Positions 8,165 to 16,284 of a DNA stretch of 43,229 bases are shown here, piece after piece. Below the pieces are notes generated by a model. It worked only from the letters and a program-made list of their open reading frames with translations. It was not told the DNA's origin and ran no database searches. Made by a program: the position numbers and the translations under genes. The stretch's first letter is position 1, and every line of letters begins with the position of its first letter. The stretch comes from Verrucomicrobiota bacterium (lineage in GTDB: Bacteria > Verrucomicrobiota > Verrucomicrobiia > Opitutales > UBA2995): NCBI GenBank assembly GCA_027622555.1, contig JAQBYJ010000039.1, positions 1 to 43,229 of the forward strand, read 5' to 3'.

Positions 8165-9805
8165 ATGAACATAAGAAAACGAGTTAGCAAAACAACGCCG
8201 ATCATTATGGCAGTGTTAGCTTGCGTACTAAGTTTCCAGCTGTCGTTACAGGCTGATGACCATCTGACTCTCGTCTGGAGTGACGAATTTGAATACACTG
8301 GCCTGCCCGACACAAACAAGTGGAGTTACGATGTAGGAGGCCACGGCTGGGGAAATAACGAGCTTCAGTACTACACGGAGGGTCGCATTGAAAATGTGAA
8401 GGTCGAGAACGGTGTCCTGACGATTGAAGCGCGAAAAGAAAGTTTTCAAGGCAGCGGCTATACATCTACCCGACTGGTATCGAGAAACAAGGGCGACTGG
8501 AAATACGGACGCTTTGAAATCCGGGCCAAGCTGCCAAGGGGACGTGGAACCTGGCCCGCGATCTGGATGTTGCCGACTGATTGGGTTTATGGTGGTTGGC
8601 CAGGCAGCGGCGAGATCGACATCATGGAGCACGTAGGCTACGATATGAACCGGGTCCATGGCACCATTCATACGGAAGCGTTTAACCACACTAAAGGTAC
8701 ACAAATCGGCACAAGTATTGTAGCGAGCAATGTAGACACAGAATTCCATGTCTACTCACTGGAATGGTGGCCTGACCGCATTGATGTTTTCCTGGATGGG
8801 GAACGCTACTTTTCCGTTTCTGACAATGGGTCCGGTTTTGCCGCCTGGCCATTTGACCAACGCTTCCACTTAATAATGAACATCGCCGTAGGAGGAAATT
8901 GGGGAGGCGCCCAGGGCATTGATGACTCCATTTATCCTCAACGCATGGAAGTGGACTACGTGCGTGTCTATGAGTTAGTTGAGCCTGTTGAAGAACCAGG
9001 CATTGTTGTGCCAGCAAGAATTGAAGCGGAGGATCTCAGCGCGCAATTCGGCATGCAACTCGAGCAAACATCCGACATAGGCGGCGGTTTTAACGCAGGT
9101 TTCCTGGGTGACGGAGACTGGGCTGAGTATAAGTTGGATGTCCAATTTCCTGGTCAGTATGCGTTTGATCTCCGCTACGCGAGTCTCAACGGGACGGCAG
9201 CGGTTAACCTTAGCCTGGGTTCAGGCAGCCCCATCCATTCCGGAACCTTGGCAGCAACAGGAGGATGGCAATCGTGGACTACACAGCGGGTAGCACTCAT
9301 GGATCTGTCTGCAGGAGAACACATACTCAGAGTTACGATCGAGGCTCCGAGCGGAGAAGATCTAAACTACAACTGGATCGATGCAGTCCTACTGGAATCA
9401 GCTATTCTGGACGATCCTTATGGAGACCCGGATATTGACGGTATTCCAAATATTTTTGAGCACGCATTCTTACTTGATGAACAGGCAACGGATTCGCAAG
9501 AGATGCTTCCTCATGTGCATTCCGATAAAAGAGGAAACAGCGTATTTGCAAGGATCACCTATCGACAACGCTCAGGAGGCACTGGCGCAACGGGCACTCA
9601 TTACCATGCCGGAGGAGTCACCTATCAGGTGGAAACATCCAGCACCCTTCAATCAGACTCCTGGTTATCAGGAACTAATCTATTCAGACTAATTGGCGAT
9701 CCCATTGATAATGGTGATGGTTCCGAATCCGTAACCGTTGAATTTGCCTTTCCCGTAAGCAACTCCGGTCAATTCCTCCGCCTGAACCTGATCACAGACT
9801 CGTAA
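8165..9805 (+). CDS. Secreted GH16 beta-1,3-glucanase (laminarinase) with CBM6
   Basis: Secreted endo-beta-glucanase of 546 residues, expected to cut laminarin. Order: basic n-region and signal peptide to about residue 30; GH16 domain about 33-273 with the catalytic GEIDIMEHVG (nucleophile Glu150, Asp152, acid/base Glu155) and closing 'YPQRMEVDYVRVYE'; CBM6-like domain about 280-412 ('ARIEAEDLSAQFG...GGGFNAGFLGDGDWAEYKLDV...YNWIDAVLLE'); then 'DPDIDGIPNIFEHAF', a calcium-loop-like linker, and a C-terminal beta domain of a type often seen at the end of secreted verrucomicrobial proteins. The extra beta-strand bulge in GEIDIMEH is typical of laminarinases and not of kappa-carrageenases or agarases. 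It begins a plus-strand run of four secreted proteins and has the conserved operator upstream. Confidence 0.93.
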   Translation: MNIRKRVSKTTPIIMAVLACVLSFQLSLQADDHLTLVWSDEFEYTGLPDTNKWSYDVGGHGWGNNELQYYTEGRIENVKVENGVLTIEARKESFQGSGYTSTRLVSRNKGDWKYGRFEIRAKLPRGRGTWPAIWMLPTDWVYGGWPGSGEIDIMEHVGYDMNRVHGTIHTEAFNHTKGTQIGTSIVASNVDTEFHVYSLEWWPDRIDVFLDGERYFSVSDNGSGFAAWPFDQRFHLIMNIAVGGNWGGAQGIDDSIYPQRMEVDYVRVYELVEPVEEPGIVVPARIEAEDLSAQFGMQLEQTSDIGGGFNAGFLGDGDWAEYKLDVQFPGQYAFDLRYASLNGTAAVNLSLGSGSPIHSGTLAATGGWQSWTTQRVALMDLSAGEHILRVTIEAPSGEDLNYNWIDAVLLESAILDDPYGDPDIDGIPNIFEHAFLLDEQATDSQEMLPHVHSDKRGNSVFARITYRQRSGGTGATGTHYHAGGVTYQVETSSTLQSDSWLSGTNLFRLIGDPIDNGDGSESVTVEFAFPVSNSGQFLRLNLITDS

Positions 9806-9849
9806 TTGTATTTGCTACAATCATAGTCGGCACCATCTACTACTCACTG

Positions 9850-10920
9850 ATGAAACTCTGTCTGCTCGCACTCCTTCTGTTTCCAACCCTGATACTATCC
9901 GGTGCATCCGTATTCACCGTCAAAGGCAGACAAATTCACCTTAATGGAGAACCGTTTCACATAAAAGGAGTCTGCTACAACGCTGCATCCATCGGCGAAA
10001 CAGGCACAGAGACTCCTTACGGCGACTACTATACGGACAACTATCTATCACTCACCGAACGGGACGCCAAGAACCTGCGGAAGCTGGGAGCTAACGTACA
10101 ACGCAGCTACGGGTGGACTCCCGGCGAAAACCATAAACGCTACCTCGACCGAGCCTACAATAACGCGGAGCAATCCGTTTATATGTTTATCAATCGCTGG
10201 ATCGATCCTCACACTGACTGGGGAAATGCAGCGGCTGTAAAGGAAATCACGAAATCATGGATGACGATCGTCGAAGAAACAAAGGATCATCCTGCTATCA
10301 TCGGCTACTTGCTCGGAAACGAGCACAACAACGAAGCCGGAAACGGAGCTAACCCGTTATTCTGGCAGGCCATGGAAACGATAGCGGCCGCCGTGAAAAA
10401 AGCCGCGCCCGGTAAATTGGTTTCTGTACCCATAACGGATCGCATCGACGAAGTGACCCAGGTCGACGCCACCCTGAAATCCATAGATTTCTGGAGTATC
10501 CAAGTCTATCGCTCCACGACCTTAGGTACCTTTTTCGAAGAGTACAAAACCGCGAGTAGCAAACCGGTCGTTCTGACCGAATACGGCTACGACGCGTTCG
10601 ACAACAACACTGGCCAAGTATATCCCGACAACGCCACCTACCAGGCAGAGGTGGTTGAGAGCATGATCAGTGAGATAAACAGTAATAGCGATGTTTGCGC
10701 GGGTGGCTGTATCTTTGAATACCGGGACGAATGGTGGAAATCGAAAGGTAGTATTCACGAACAGGACCCAGGTGGATTTCCTGCATTGGGCATGCCAGAC
10801 AAAGTTTTGAATGAGGAATGGTGGGGCATTTATTCTGCGACCAAGAATGGAGAACTACCGGATAAGCTGTCTCCACGAATGCTGAAATATCGGTTGGAGA
10901 AACTTTGGGCGACCCACTAG
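9850..10920 (+). CDS. Secreted clan GH-A glycosidase (beta-1,3-glucan-type, first of tandem pair)
   Basis: Secreted TIM-barrel glycosidase of 356 residues, probably acting on beta-1,3-glucan. Signal peptide about 1-20 ending at ASVFTV; 'ILNGEPFHIKGVCYN'-type N-terminal strand; acid/base Glu158 in 'GYLLGNEHNN'; nucleophile Glu244 in 'PVVLTEYGYDAF'; aromatic 'FEYRDEWWK' and 'LNEEWWGIYSA' near the C-terminus. The barrel is clan GH-A and recalls GH72 glucanosyltransferases and the newer endo-beta-1,3-glucanase families such as GH158; I cannot assign the family without a search. It starts 44 bp after GH16 with no operator of its own, so it is likely co-transcribed with it. The next gene is a close paralogue. 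Confidence 0.78.
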   Translation: MKLCLLALLLFPTLILSGASVFTVKGRQIHLNGEPFHIKGVCYNAASIGETGTETPYGDYYTDNYLSLTERDAKNLRKLGANVQRSYGWTPGENHKRYLDRAYNNAEQSVYMFINRWIDPHTDWGNAAAVKEITKSWMTIVEETKDHPAIIGYLLGNEHNNEAGNGANPLFWQAMETIAAAVKKAAPGKLVSVPITDRIDEVTQVDATLKSIDFWSIQVYRSTTLGTFFEEYKTASSKPVVLTEYGYDAFDNNTGQVYPDNATYQAEVVESMISEINSNSDVCAGGCIFEYRDEWWKSKGSIHEQDPGGFPALGMPDKVLNEEWWGIYSATKNGELPDKLSPRMLKYRLEKLWATH

Positions 10921-11047
10921 GAATACCCAAAAGGCTTAGCCATCTATACTGATATACGGTCGCTTAATTAGCCGGTATAGCCAAAACTTTTCCAGCCGTT
11001 CATCTTCATCCGGTTCCTATCAAAAAGAGGGTTGATTAAACTATTAA

Positions 11048-11067
11048 TTGCATTATTGAGCACCTTA
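11048..11067 (+). promoter_or_regulatory. Putative LacI operator O2 (before second GH-A gene)
   Basis: TTGCATTATTGAGCACCTTA, ending 29 bp before the start of the second GH-A gene. One change from consensus in the right half (GAGCA for GTGCA). A TTGATT at 11032-11037 precedes it at about the distance seen for O1, again placing the site over a likely -10 element. Confidence 0.62.
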
Positions 11068-11096
11068 TTAAAAAGATACTTTAGCACAATTACCCC

Positions 11097-12458
11097 ATGA
11101 AATTCTTCCAGATAATACTCCTGTTTACCTCCGGACTTTCCCTATCCGGCGCCTCGGTATTTACGGTTGAAGAAAAACAAATTCTGTTGAATGGAGAACC
11201 CTTCCGGATCAAAGGCATTTGTTATAGCCCTAATCAGATCGGACAATCCGGTACTCTAACCCCCTTTGGAGATTTCTTTACTGGCTTATTCTTTGCCACC
11301 ACCGGTCCAGATAATGCAAATATGCGCAGAATGGGCGCCAATGTTCAGCGAGGCTACGGCTGGTCTGTCGGTAGCAGCCATACTGCCTACCTCGACCGCA
11401 GTTATAATGATGGGATAAATCCCATGTATGTATTTATAAACCGATGGATAGATCCAAGTACAGACTGGGATAATACTGCTGCTGTGAATGCCATAGTAAA
11501 CGATTGGGTCGCCATAGCAGAAGAGACGAAAGATCACCCAGGTGTCATCGGATATTTGTTTGGAAATGAAGCAAATGTTCAATCCGGGAACGCAACAAAA
11601 GCGTCGTTCTGGAACACCATGGAAACCATAGCTGCAGCCATAAAGGAAGTTGCACCGGACAAGCTGGTTTCGTTTCCCATTACAGATGCTCTCAGTTCGG
11701 TTCAAATTGTTGATGAACTAGTGCCATCGATTGATTTCTGGAGTATCCAGGTATACCGCTCAACCACCTTTGGCACTTTCTTCGAAGAATACAAACTCGC
11801 GAGCGACAAACCGGTCGTTCTTACCGAATTCGGCTACGATGCCTATGACAATACAGCCGAAAGCGAATACCCGGATAACGCCTCATTTTCCGCCGATGTG
11901 GTAGAAGGCATGCTTAAAGAAATCGAAGCCAATAGCGATGTGTGCGCAGGTGGGATGATATTTTCCTACCGCGATGAATGGTGGAAAGCACAAGGTAGCC
12001 TAACAGCACAGGACAACGGCGGAATCGTCGCCGGAGGCATGCCCGATGGGTTTTTAAACGAGGAATGGTGGGGAATATATTCAGCCGAGAACAATGGTTT
12101 TCTACCTGATAAGCTGACACCTCGGGCTCTCTATTACCGTCTGATTTCTCTGTGGAATCCTGTCCCTGAATTTGATGCTAAAGTCACTCTGGATGACACC
12201 GGCCTGGTGATTGAGTATGATCGCGATGAGGATGATCGTGACTTTCGTTACGAAGTACAAATCAGCAACGACCTCAATAACTGGACAGCCATTGCTGACA
12301 ATGCCGATTCGGTAGCTCTGGAGGCAGTCGAAGGAGAAAATTTGACGATTACAGAGACCGTGATTGAGGGCGTAGCGAGAATCCGCATTGAAGACTCAGG
12401 GTTCCTGGAAAGAGGAAGCGGTACTTTCGTTCGAGCCGGCGTGGGTGGAAGAAATTAA
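11097..12458 (+). CDS. Secreted clan GH-A glycosidase with extra C-terminal domain (second of tandem pair)
   Basis: Paralogue of the preceding enzyme with 453 residues. Residues 1-350 align without large gaps, including acid/base Glu158 ('GYLFGNEANV') and nucleophile Glu244 ('PVVLTEFGYDAY') at identical numbers, the block 'SIDFWSIQVYRSTT' and the signal peptide ending at ASVFTV. It differs by an added C-terminal beta domain, about 360-453 ('YEVQISNDLNNWTAIADN...FVRAGVGGR'), of a kind often found at the end of secreted verrucomicrobial proteins. The acid/base neighbourhood differs (NEANV against NEHNN), which may alter chain-length preference. It has its own operator copy and 176-bp upstream region, so it can be transcribed separately. 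Likely an extracellular beta-1,3-glucan-active enzyme. Confidence 0.78.
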   Translation: MKFFQIILLFTSGLSLSGASVFTVEEKQILLNGEPFRIKGICYSPNQIGQSGTLTPFGDFFTGLFFATTGPDNANMRRMGANVQRGYGWSVGSSHTAYLDRSYNDGINPMYVFINRWIDPSTDWDNTAAVNAIVNDWVAIAEETKDHPGVIGYLFGNEANVQSGNATKASFWNTMETIAAAIKEVAPDKLVSFPITDALSSVQIVDELVPSIDFWSIQVYRSTTFGTFFEEYKLASDKPVVLTEFGYDAYDNTAESEYPDNASFSADVVEGMLKEIEANSDVCAGGMIFSYRDEWWKAQGSLTAQDNGGIVAGGMPDGFLNEEWWGIYSAENNGFLPDKLTPRALYYRLISLWNPVPEFDAKVTLDDTGLVIEYDRDEDDRDFRYEVQISNDLNNWTAIADNADSVALEAVEGENLTITETVIEGVARIRIEDSGFLERGSGTFVRAGVGGRN

Positions 12459-12536
12459 TCTAGCGGAACAAGCGTTATTTCCATTAGAAGGCCACGGAAA
12501 ACCAACGGAAACGCATTGAATTATCAGCCAAATTAA

Positions 12537-12556
12537 TAAGGTGCACATTAATGCAA
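12537..12556 (-). promoter_or_regulatory. Putative LacI operator O3 (before five-module protein)
   Basis: Reads TTGCATTAATGTGCACCTTA on the minus strand, upstream of a plus-strand gene, so it is the only copy pointing away from its gene. A TTGACG lies just downstream at 12565-12570. The motif ends about 117 bp before the chosen start. Confidence 0.62.
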
Positions 12557-12673
12557 ATTTTTTATTGACGATGGCAATACTCAAGCTCTAACTCGTTCAA
12601 TACTTCGACTACCCCGTACTGGGGAAATTAATCAGCATCCCCGAAAACAAGGATGCAACAATCAGAACATCAA

Positions 12674-15600
12674 ATGAATATACAACGCGCATTCCTGACA
12701 TTAATCTGTCTTTGCTTCGGGGCATCTTTCTCGAACGCTCAACTCGCCATGCCCCTCACTTTCGATGAGGCCATGACATTTACATTTACCGATTTCGGAC
12801 CGGATGTTGAAAACGACGGACGTCCGACAGATAAAGTGACGACCGTCGCAGCAGACCCTGATGCGGCTGAGAACATGGTCGCCGCCGCCATCAAGCCGGC
12901 AGGTGCTCAAACCTGGTCGGGGGTTACCTTTTGGGATGCTACCAAAGTTCCCGTTTCCGAATCGGAAACGAGAATCTCAGTTCGCGTTCGGACACCAGCG
13001 GCCAATACACCCATCCTACTCAAGATTGAAAACAATCTATCTCCTTCCCACTTCGTAGAGAAGATTGTTAACTCAACGAAGGCCGGTGAATGGGAAATAC
13101 TCACCTTTGATTATGCGAGTCCAACGGGTGGAGAATTGGATTTCAATGAGCTCCTGCCCGTCTATAACCGGATTTCCATATTCTTCAATTTTGGCGCCGG
13201 CGGAGGTGCAACAGACACCACTTACCATTTTGAGGACGTCACTTTAGGGGCACCGGAAATCTTAAACCTCCCCTTTGATTTTGAATCCGACACCCTCGCC
13301 TACGATTTTGGTGAAGGAGGCGGCTTTGGCGGCGGAGTGTCGACTATTATAGACAACCCCCAAATGGTGGAACCCAATACCAGTGCCAAGGTAGCACAAA
13401 TGGTAAAAAATGCACCTGAAACTTGGGCAGGCAGCACACTGGTCTTAGATGGCCCTCTTAATTTCGGCAATGGTTCAAGAATTTCACTGGACGTATTTTC
13501 ACCACGTGCGGGCGTTCCCGTTCTCATGAAATTGGAAGGAGCAGTGCCAGCTGAAGTATCTATGGATACTACCATGGCAAATGCATGGGAAACACTCACT
13601 TACGATTTCGCGGGCAAAACGGCAGCGGAGTATACAGGTATTAGCTTATTCTTTGATTTTGGCACCGCGGGCGACGGCTCGGCCAATTTCACCTTCCTTT
13701 TTGATAATCTTCAATTAGCACCCGAATTAGTTACGCTACCGCTCGATTTCGAAAACGATAGTGTATTTTACCTTTTCAACAATTTTGGTGGAGCTGCAGC
13801 TAGCCGCGTAGCAAACCCTGATGCTTCAGGCATAAATACCAGCGACTTCGTAGGATGTGCAGTCAAAAGCGCACCTGAGGTATGGGCAGGATCTACCATG
13901 AATTTCCCTGGTGGCCTGGACTTCTCGGAGAGCAGTGTTTTCAAAATGAAAGTATGGTCTCCCAGAGCAGGTGTGCCCGTACTATTTAAATTGGAACCCA
14001 GTGGAGATCCGGCGATAGAAGTCTCGGTAAACACAACCGTGGCCAATGCGTGGGAAGAGCTGACCTTCGATTTCACCGGACAAACAGACGGCGAACTCAA
14101 CGGAATATCTTTCTTCTTTGATTTCGGAGCTGTCGGCGATGGCACTGAGAATTTCACTTTCTATTTTGACGATGTGGCCCTGGAAGGAGTTGGCGGAGGC
14201 TTAGACCCAGTCGTCCTGCCAGTCACCTTCGATTCAGGAGTGGGTTACGGCCTCACTGACTTTGGAAACATGGCACCCACCGTCATTGGTGACGATCCGG
14301 TTGAAGGAGCATCTAATCCGGTTGCCATCGCAACTCGACCCGATAACGCAGAGACCTGGGCCGGAACAACAGTCGGAGAGCCTGATGGTTTCGCAAGTCC
14401 ATTTCCGTTCTCCCACGAAGCGACTCAAATATCGGTGCGCATTTATGCTCCTGCCATGGGGATCCCGGTCCGCTTGAAAGTTGAAAATGCGGCTAACAAC
14501 GCCATCTCAGCTGAGACTGAAGCAACCACCACGGTAGCAAACATGTGGGAAACTCTGGTCTTTGACTTTGGTCAACCCGCAGAAGGAACTTCAGCAGTAA
14601 GCCTGGATAACACCTACAATAAGGTGAGCATCTTCTTCAATTTCGGCACAGCCGGTGCCACAGCAGGAGAGCAAATCTTCTACTGGGATGACATCATCTG
14701 GACAGGAGAGACCAATGAAGGGCTCGGGGGTCCCGCAAGACCATCGCTGCCAATCACATTCCAGCTGCCTCCTGAAGAAGTGGACTATACCGTCACGGAC
14801 TTCGAAGGAAATGTATCGGTTATAGGAGCTGATCCTGTAGATGCGACCAACGTCGCGGTTGCCACTCAAAAGAGCGGAAATGCCAAGCCATGGGCAGGAA
14901 CCACTATGAGTACTCCTGCTGGACTCGCTGAAGCGATTCCGGTTACGGCAACGAATACGAAAATGTCCGTCAGAGTTTATTCACCGGATGCAAACATCCC
15001 GGTTCGCTTAAAAATCGAGGATAAGGATGACGCTACTCACTCAGTGGAAACCGAAGCCATGACAACCGTCGCAAACGAATGGGAAACCCTGGTATTTGAT
15101 TTCGCAAACGAAGCAACGGGCACTGCAGCACTGAACCTGGATTACACCTTCAATCTGGCATCTATATTCTTCAACTTTGGCACAACCGGTGCCGACGCTG
15201 GTGAGAAAATCTACTACTGGGACGATGTTATGTTTGTTGAAACAGCAGACGATACTCCCAGAGCCGTGGGTGAAGACGCTGGATCTAACACAATTACTCT
15301 CGCAGCTGATCCTACGCCCGATGTTGTAGTTGGTCTGCTGGTTTTTGATGATGGTGGAAATGAATTGGGTAAAATTGCCTCTATTGCCGGACGAGTACTT
15401 ACCTTGAAAAACCCGTTAGCCATTGCCATTCCGGCCAATGCTCGTTTAACCTTTGTCGTGGATAATACCCCTGTCACTTCAGGTGGACAACTGGTAAATA
15501 TCTCTACTCGTGGTCAGGTTGGATCAGCAGACGCTGCTTTATTTGCCAGTTTTGTTATTGGTAAAGATACACAACAGGTTCTCATTAATGGTATTGGTGC

Positions 15601-15877
15601 GGATGAGCTTACAACTGTTCCCGGTGCCCTTGTAGATCCTATTCTTGAGATCAGAAATGCGGCAACCAACGAACTGATGGATTCCAACGATAGTTGGGAG
15701 AGTGATCAGAAGGATGCGATAAACGCATTGTGGCCTACAGATAGAAATCCTTTAAAGGATGGAAGCAAAGCTGCAGGAATTCTTATAACCCTGCCAACGG
15801 GTCAATGGTCAGCTATTCTCCGAGGAGTAGGCGACACCACTGGAGTTGGGCAGATTGAGGTCTTCGAAGTCGACTAA
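12674..15877 (+). CDS. Secreted protein with five tandem carbohydrate-binding-like modules
   Basis: Secreted protein of 1067 residues (1074 if the ATG at 12653 is used; the later ATG gives 'MNIQRAFLTLICLCFGASFSNA', a compact signal peptide). Numbering from 12653, five modules of about 155-175 residues start near residues 33, 206, 362, 522 and 699, each opening 'LPxxFxxx'. Each repeats W(A/S)GST or WAGTT, 'RVYSPxAGVPVLLKLE', 'ANxWETLTFDF' and 'SxFFNFGTxG...FYxDDV', ending as a beta-sandwich would. About 866-945 is a small beta domain. About 945-1074 is the 'VNISTRGQVGSADAALFASFVIG' C-terminal domain typical of secreted verrucomicrobial proteins. No catalytic acid pair is recognisable, so binding or tethering of glucan is the likely role. 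I do not recognise a named family for the module. Modules 4 and 5 and modules 2 and 3 pair as most alike. Confidence 0.8.
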   Translation: MNIQRAFLTLICLCFGASFSNAQLAMPLTFDEAMTFTFTDFGPDVENDGRPTDKVTTVAADPDAAENMVAAAIKPAGAQTWSGVTFWDATKVPVSESETRISVRVRTPAANTPILLKIENNLSPSHFVEKIVNSTKAGEWEILTFDYASPTGGELDFNELLPVYNRISIFFNFGAGGGATDTTYHFEDVTLGAPEILNLPFDFESDTLAYDFGEGGGFGGGVSTIIDNPQMVEPNTSAKVAQMVKNAPETWAGSTLVLDGPLNFGNGSRISLDVFSPRAGVPVLMKLEGAVPAEVSMDTTMANAWETLTYDFAGKTAAEYTGISLFFDFGTAGDGSANFTFLFDNLQLAPELVTLPLDFENDSVFYLFNNFGGAAASRVANPDASGINTSDFVGCAVKSAPEVWAGSTMNFPGGLDFSESSVFKMKVWSPRAGVPVLFKLEPSGDPAIEVSVNTTVANAWEELTFDFTGQTDGELNGISFFFDFGAVGDGTENFTFYFDDVALEGVGGGLDPVVLPVTFDSGVGYGLTDFGNMAPTVIGDDPVEGASNPVAIATRPDNAETWAGTTVGEPDGFASPFPFSHEATQISVRIYAPAMGIPVRLKVENAANNAISAETEATTTVANMWETLVFDFGQPAEGTSAVSLDNTYNKVSIFFNFGTAGATAGEQIFYWDDIIWTGETNEGLGGPARPSLPITFQLPPEEVDYTVTDFEGNVSVIGADPVDATNVAVATQKSGNAKPWAGTTMSTPAGLAEAIPVTATNTKMSVRVYSPDANIPVRLKIEDKDDATHSVETEAMTTVANEWETLVFDFANEATGTAALNLDYTFNLASIFFNFGTTGADAGEKIYYWDDVMFVETADDTPRAVGEDAGSNTITLAADPTPDVVVGLLVFDDGGNELGKIASIAGRVLTLKNPLAIAIPANARLTFVVDNTPVTSGGQLVNISTRGQVGSADAALFASFVIGKDTQQVLINGIGADELTTVPGALVDPILEIRNAATNELMDSNDSWESDQKDAINALWPTDRNPLKDGSKAAGILITLPTGQWSAILRGVGDTTGVGQIEVFEVD

Positions 15878-15928
15878 GTTTAAGTCTACTTTGAATCAAT
15901 AAAAACTAATATCTAATAAACATTTATA

Positions 15929-15964
15929 GCTGGGCAGGCGGTAAACCTGCCCAGCATCGTTTTT
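15929..15964 (+). terminator. Intrinsic terminator after the five-module gene
   Basis: Perfect 10-bp stem GCTGGGCAGG / CCTGCCCAGC (15929-15938 / 15946-15955), 7-nt loop, then ATCGTTTTT. It closes the plus-strand run of secreted beta-glucan proteins. Confidence 0.88.
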
Positions 15965-16151
15965 ACAGTATGCTTCCTGGCGTAGGCCAAAGACCCAGAT
16001 ACAAACTTTGAGTGAAACCACTCTCCTGGAGGGAAGATAAAAGATCCGAAAAACAGTGAGAAATACATCCAAAAGCACGGCAGCCAAGTGGTTGAAAAAT
16101 GTGCCACGAGAAAGCCAAAGCATTTTTTCAAAGAGTGAGGGCGACCGAAAA

Positions 16152-16211
16152 GGTGCCGCCATAATAGAAGTCTTTGAAGTGGCTGACAATTTAGAACCAA
16201 CTAATAACTAA
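16152..16211 (+). pseudogene. Decayed 3' end of a second secreted protein gene
   Basis: In frame this reads GAAIIEVFEVADNLEPTNN then TAA. The first part matches the end of the five-module protein (GVGQIEVFEVD) and the usual closing strand of this C-terminal domain family. Upstream in the same frame the match is lost and a stop occurs at 16038-16040. It looks like the last piece of a duplicated or former gene, with its own hairpin after it. The match is short, so chance cannot be excluded. Confidence 0.4.
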
Positions 16212-16218
16212 GTATCAT

Positions 16219-16243
16219 TGTCAGGTCATGGGGTGACCTGACA
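16219..16243. terminator. Hairpin, probable bidirectional terminator
   Basis: TGTCAGGTCA (16219-16228) / TGACCTGACA (16234-16243), a perfect 10-bp stem with a 5-nt loop. It lies between convergent units, 41 bp past the stop of the minus-strand GH17 lipoprotein gene. The flanks are only moderately T-rich (TTGTTTGTT on the plus strand), so termination strength is uncertain. Confidence 0.6.
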
Positions 16244-16284
16244 TTGTTTGTTATAGGAAGGCGGATTATCAACTCAGTATGATT

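Larger units (their letters stand above)
15878..16284. other. 407-bp convergent intergenic region
   Basis: Holds a strong terminator at 15929-15964, a decayed coding end at 16152-16211 and a second hairpin at 16219-16243. Two minus-strand open frames of 95-97 codons cross this region in two different frames but look like neither a known family nor a signal peptide plus domain, so I do not call them. Confidence 0.6.

Noticed and set aside
10921-10980. Imperfect inverted repeat CTATAC...GTATAG after the first GH-A gene
   Set aside because: Short stem, long loop and no T run; not supported as a terminator.
15896-16200. Two minus-strand frames of 95-97 codons
   Set aside because: They overlap each other in different frames, lack family resemblance and run across a terminator; the plus strand carries the better-supported gene remnant.
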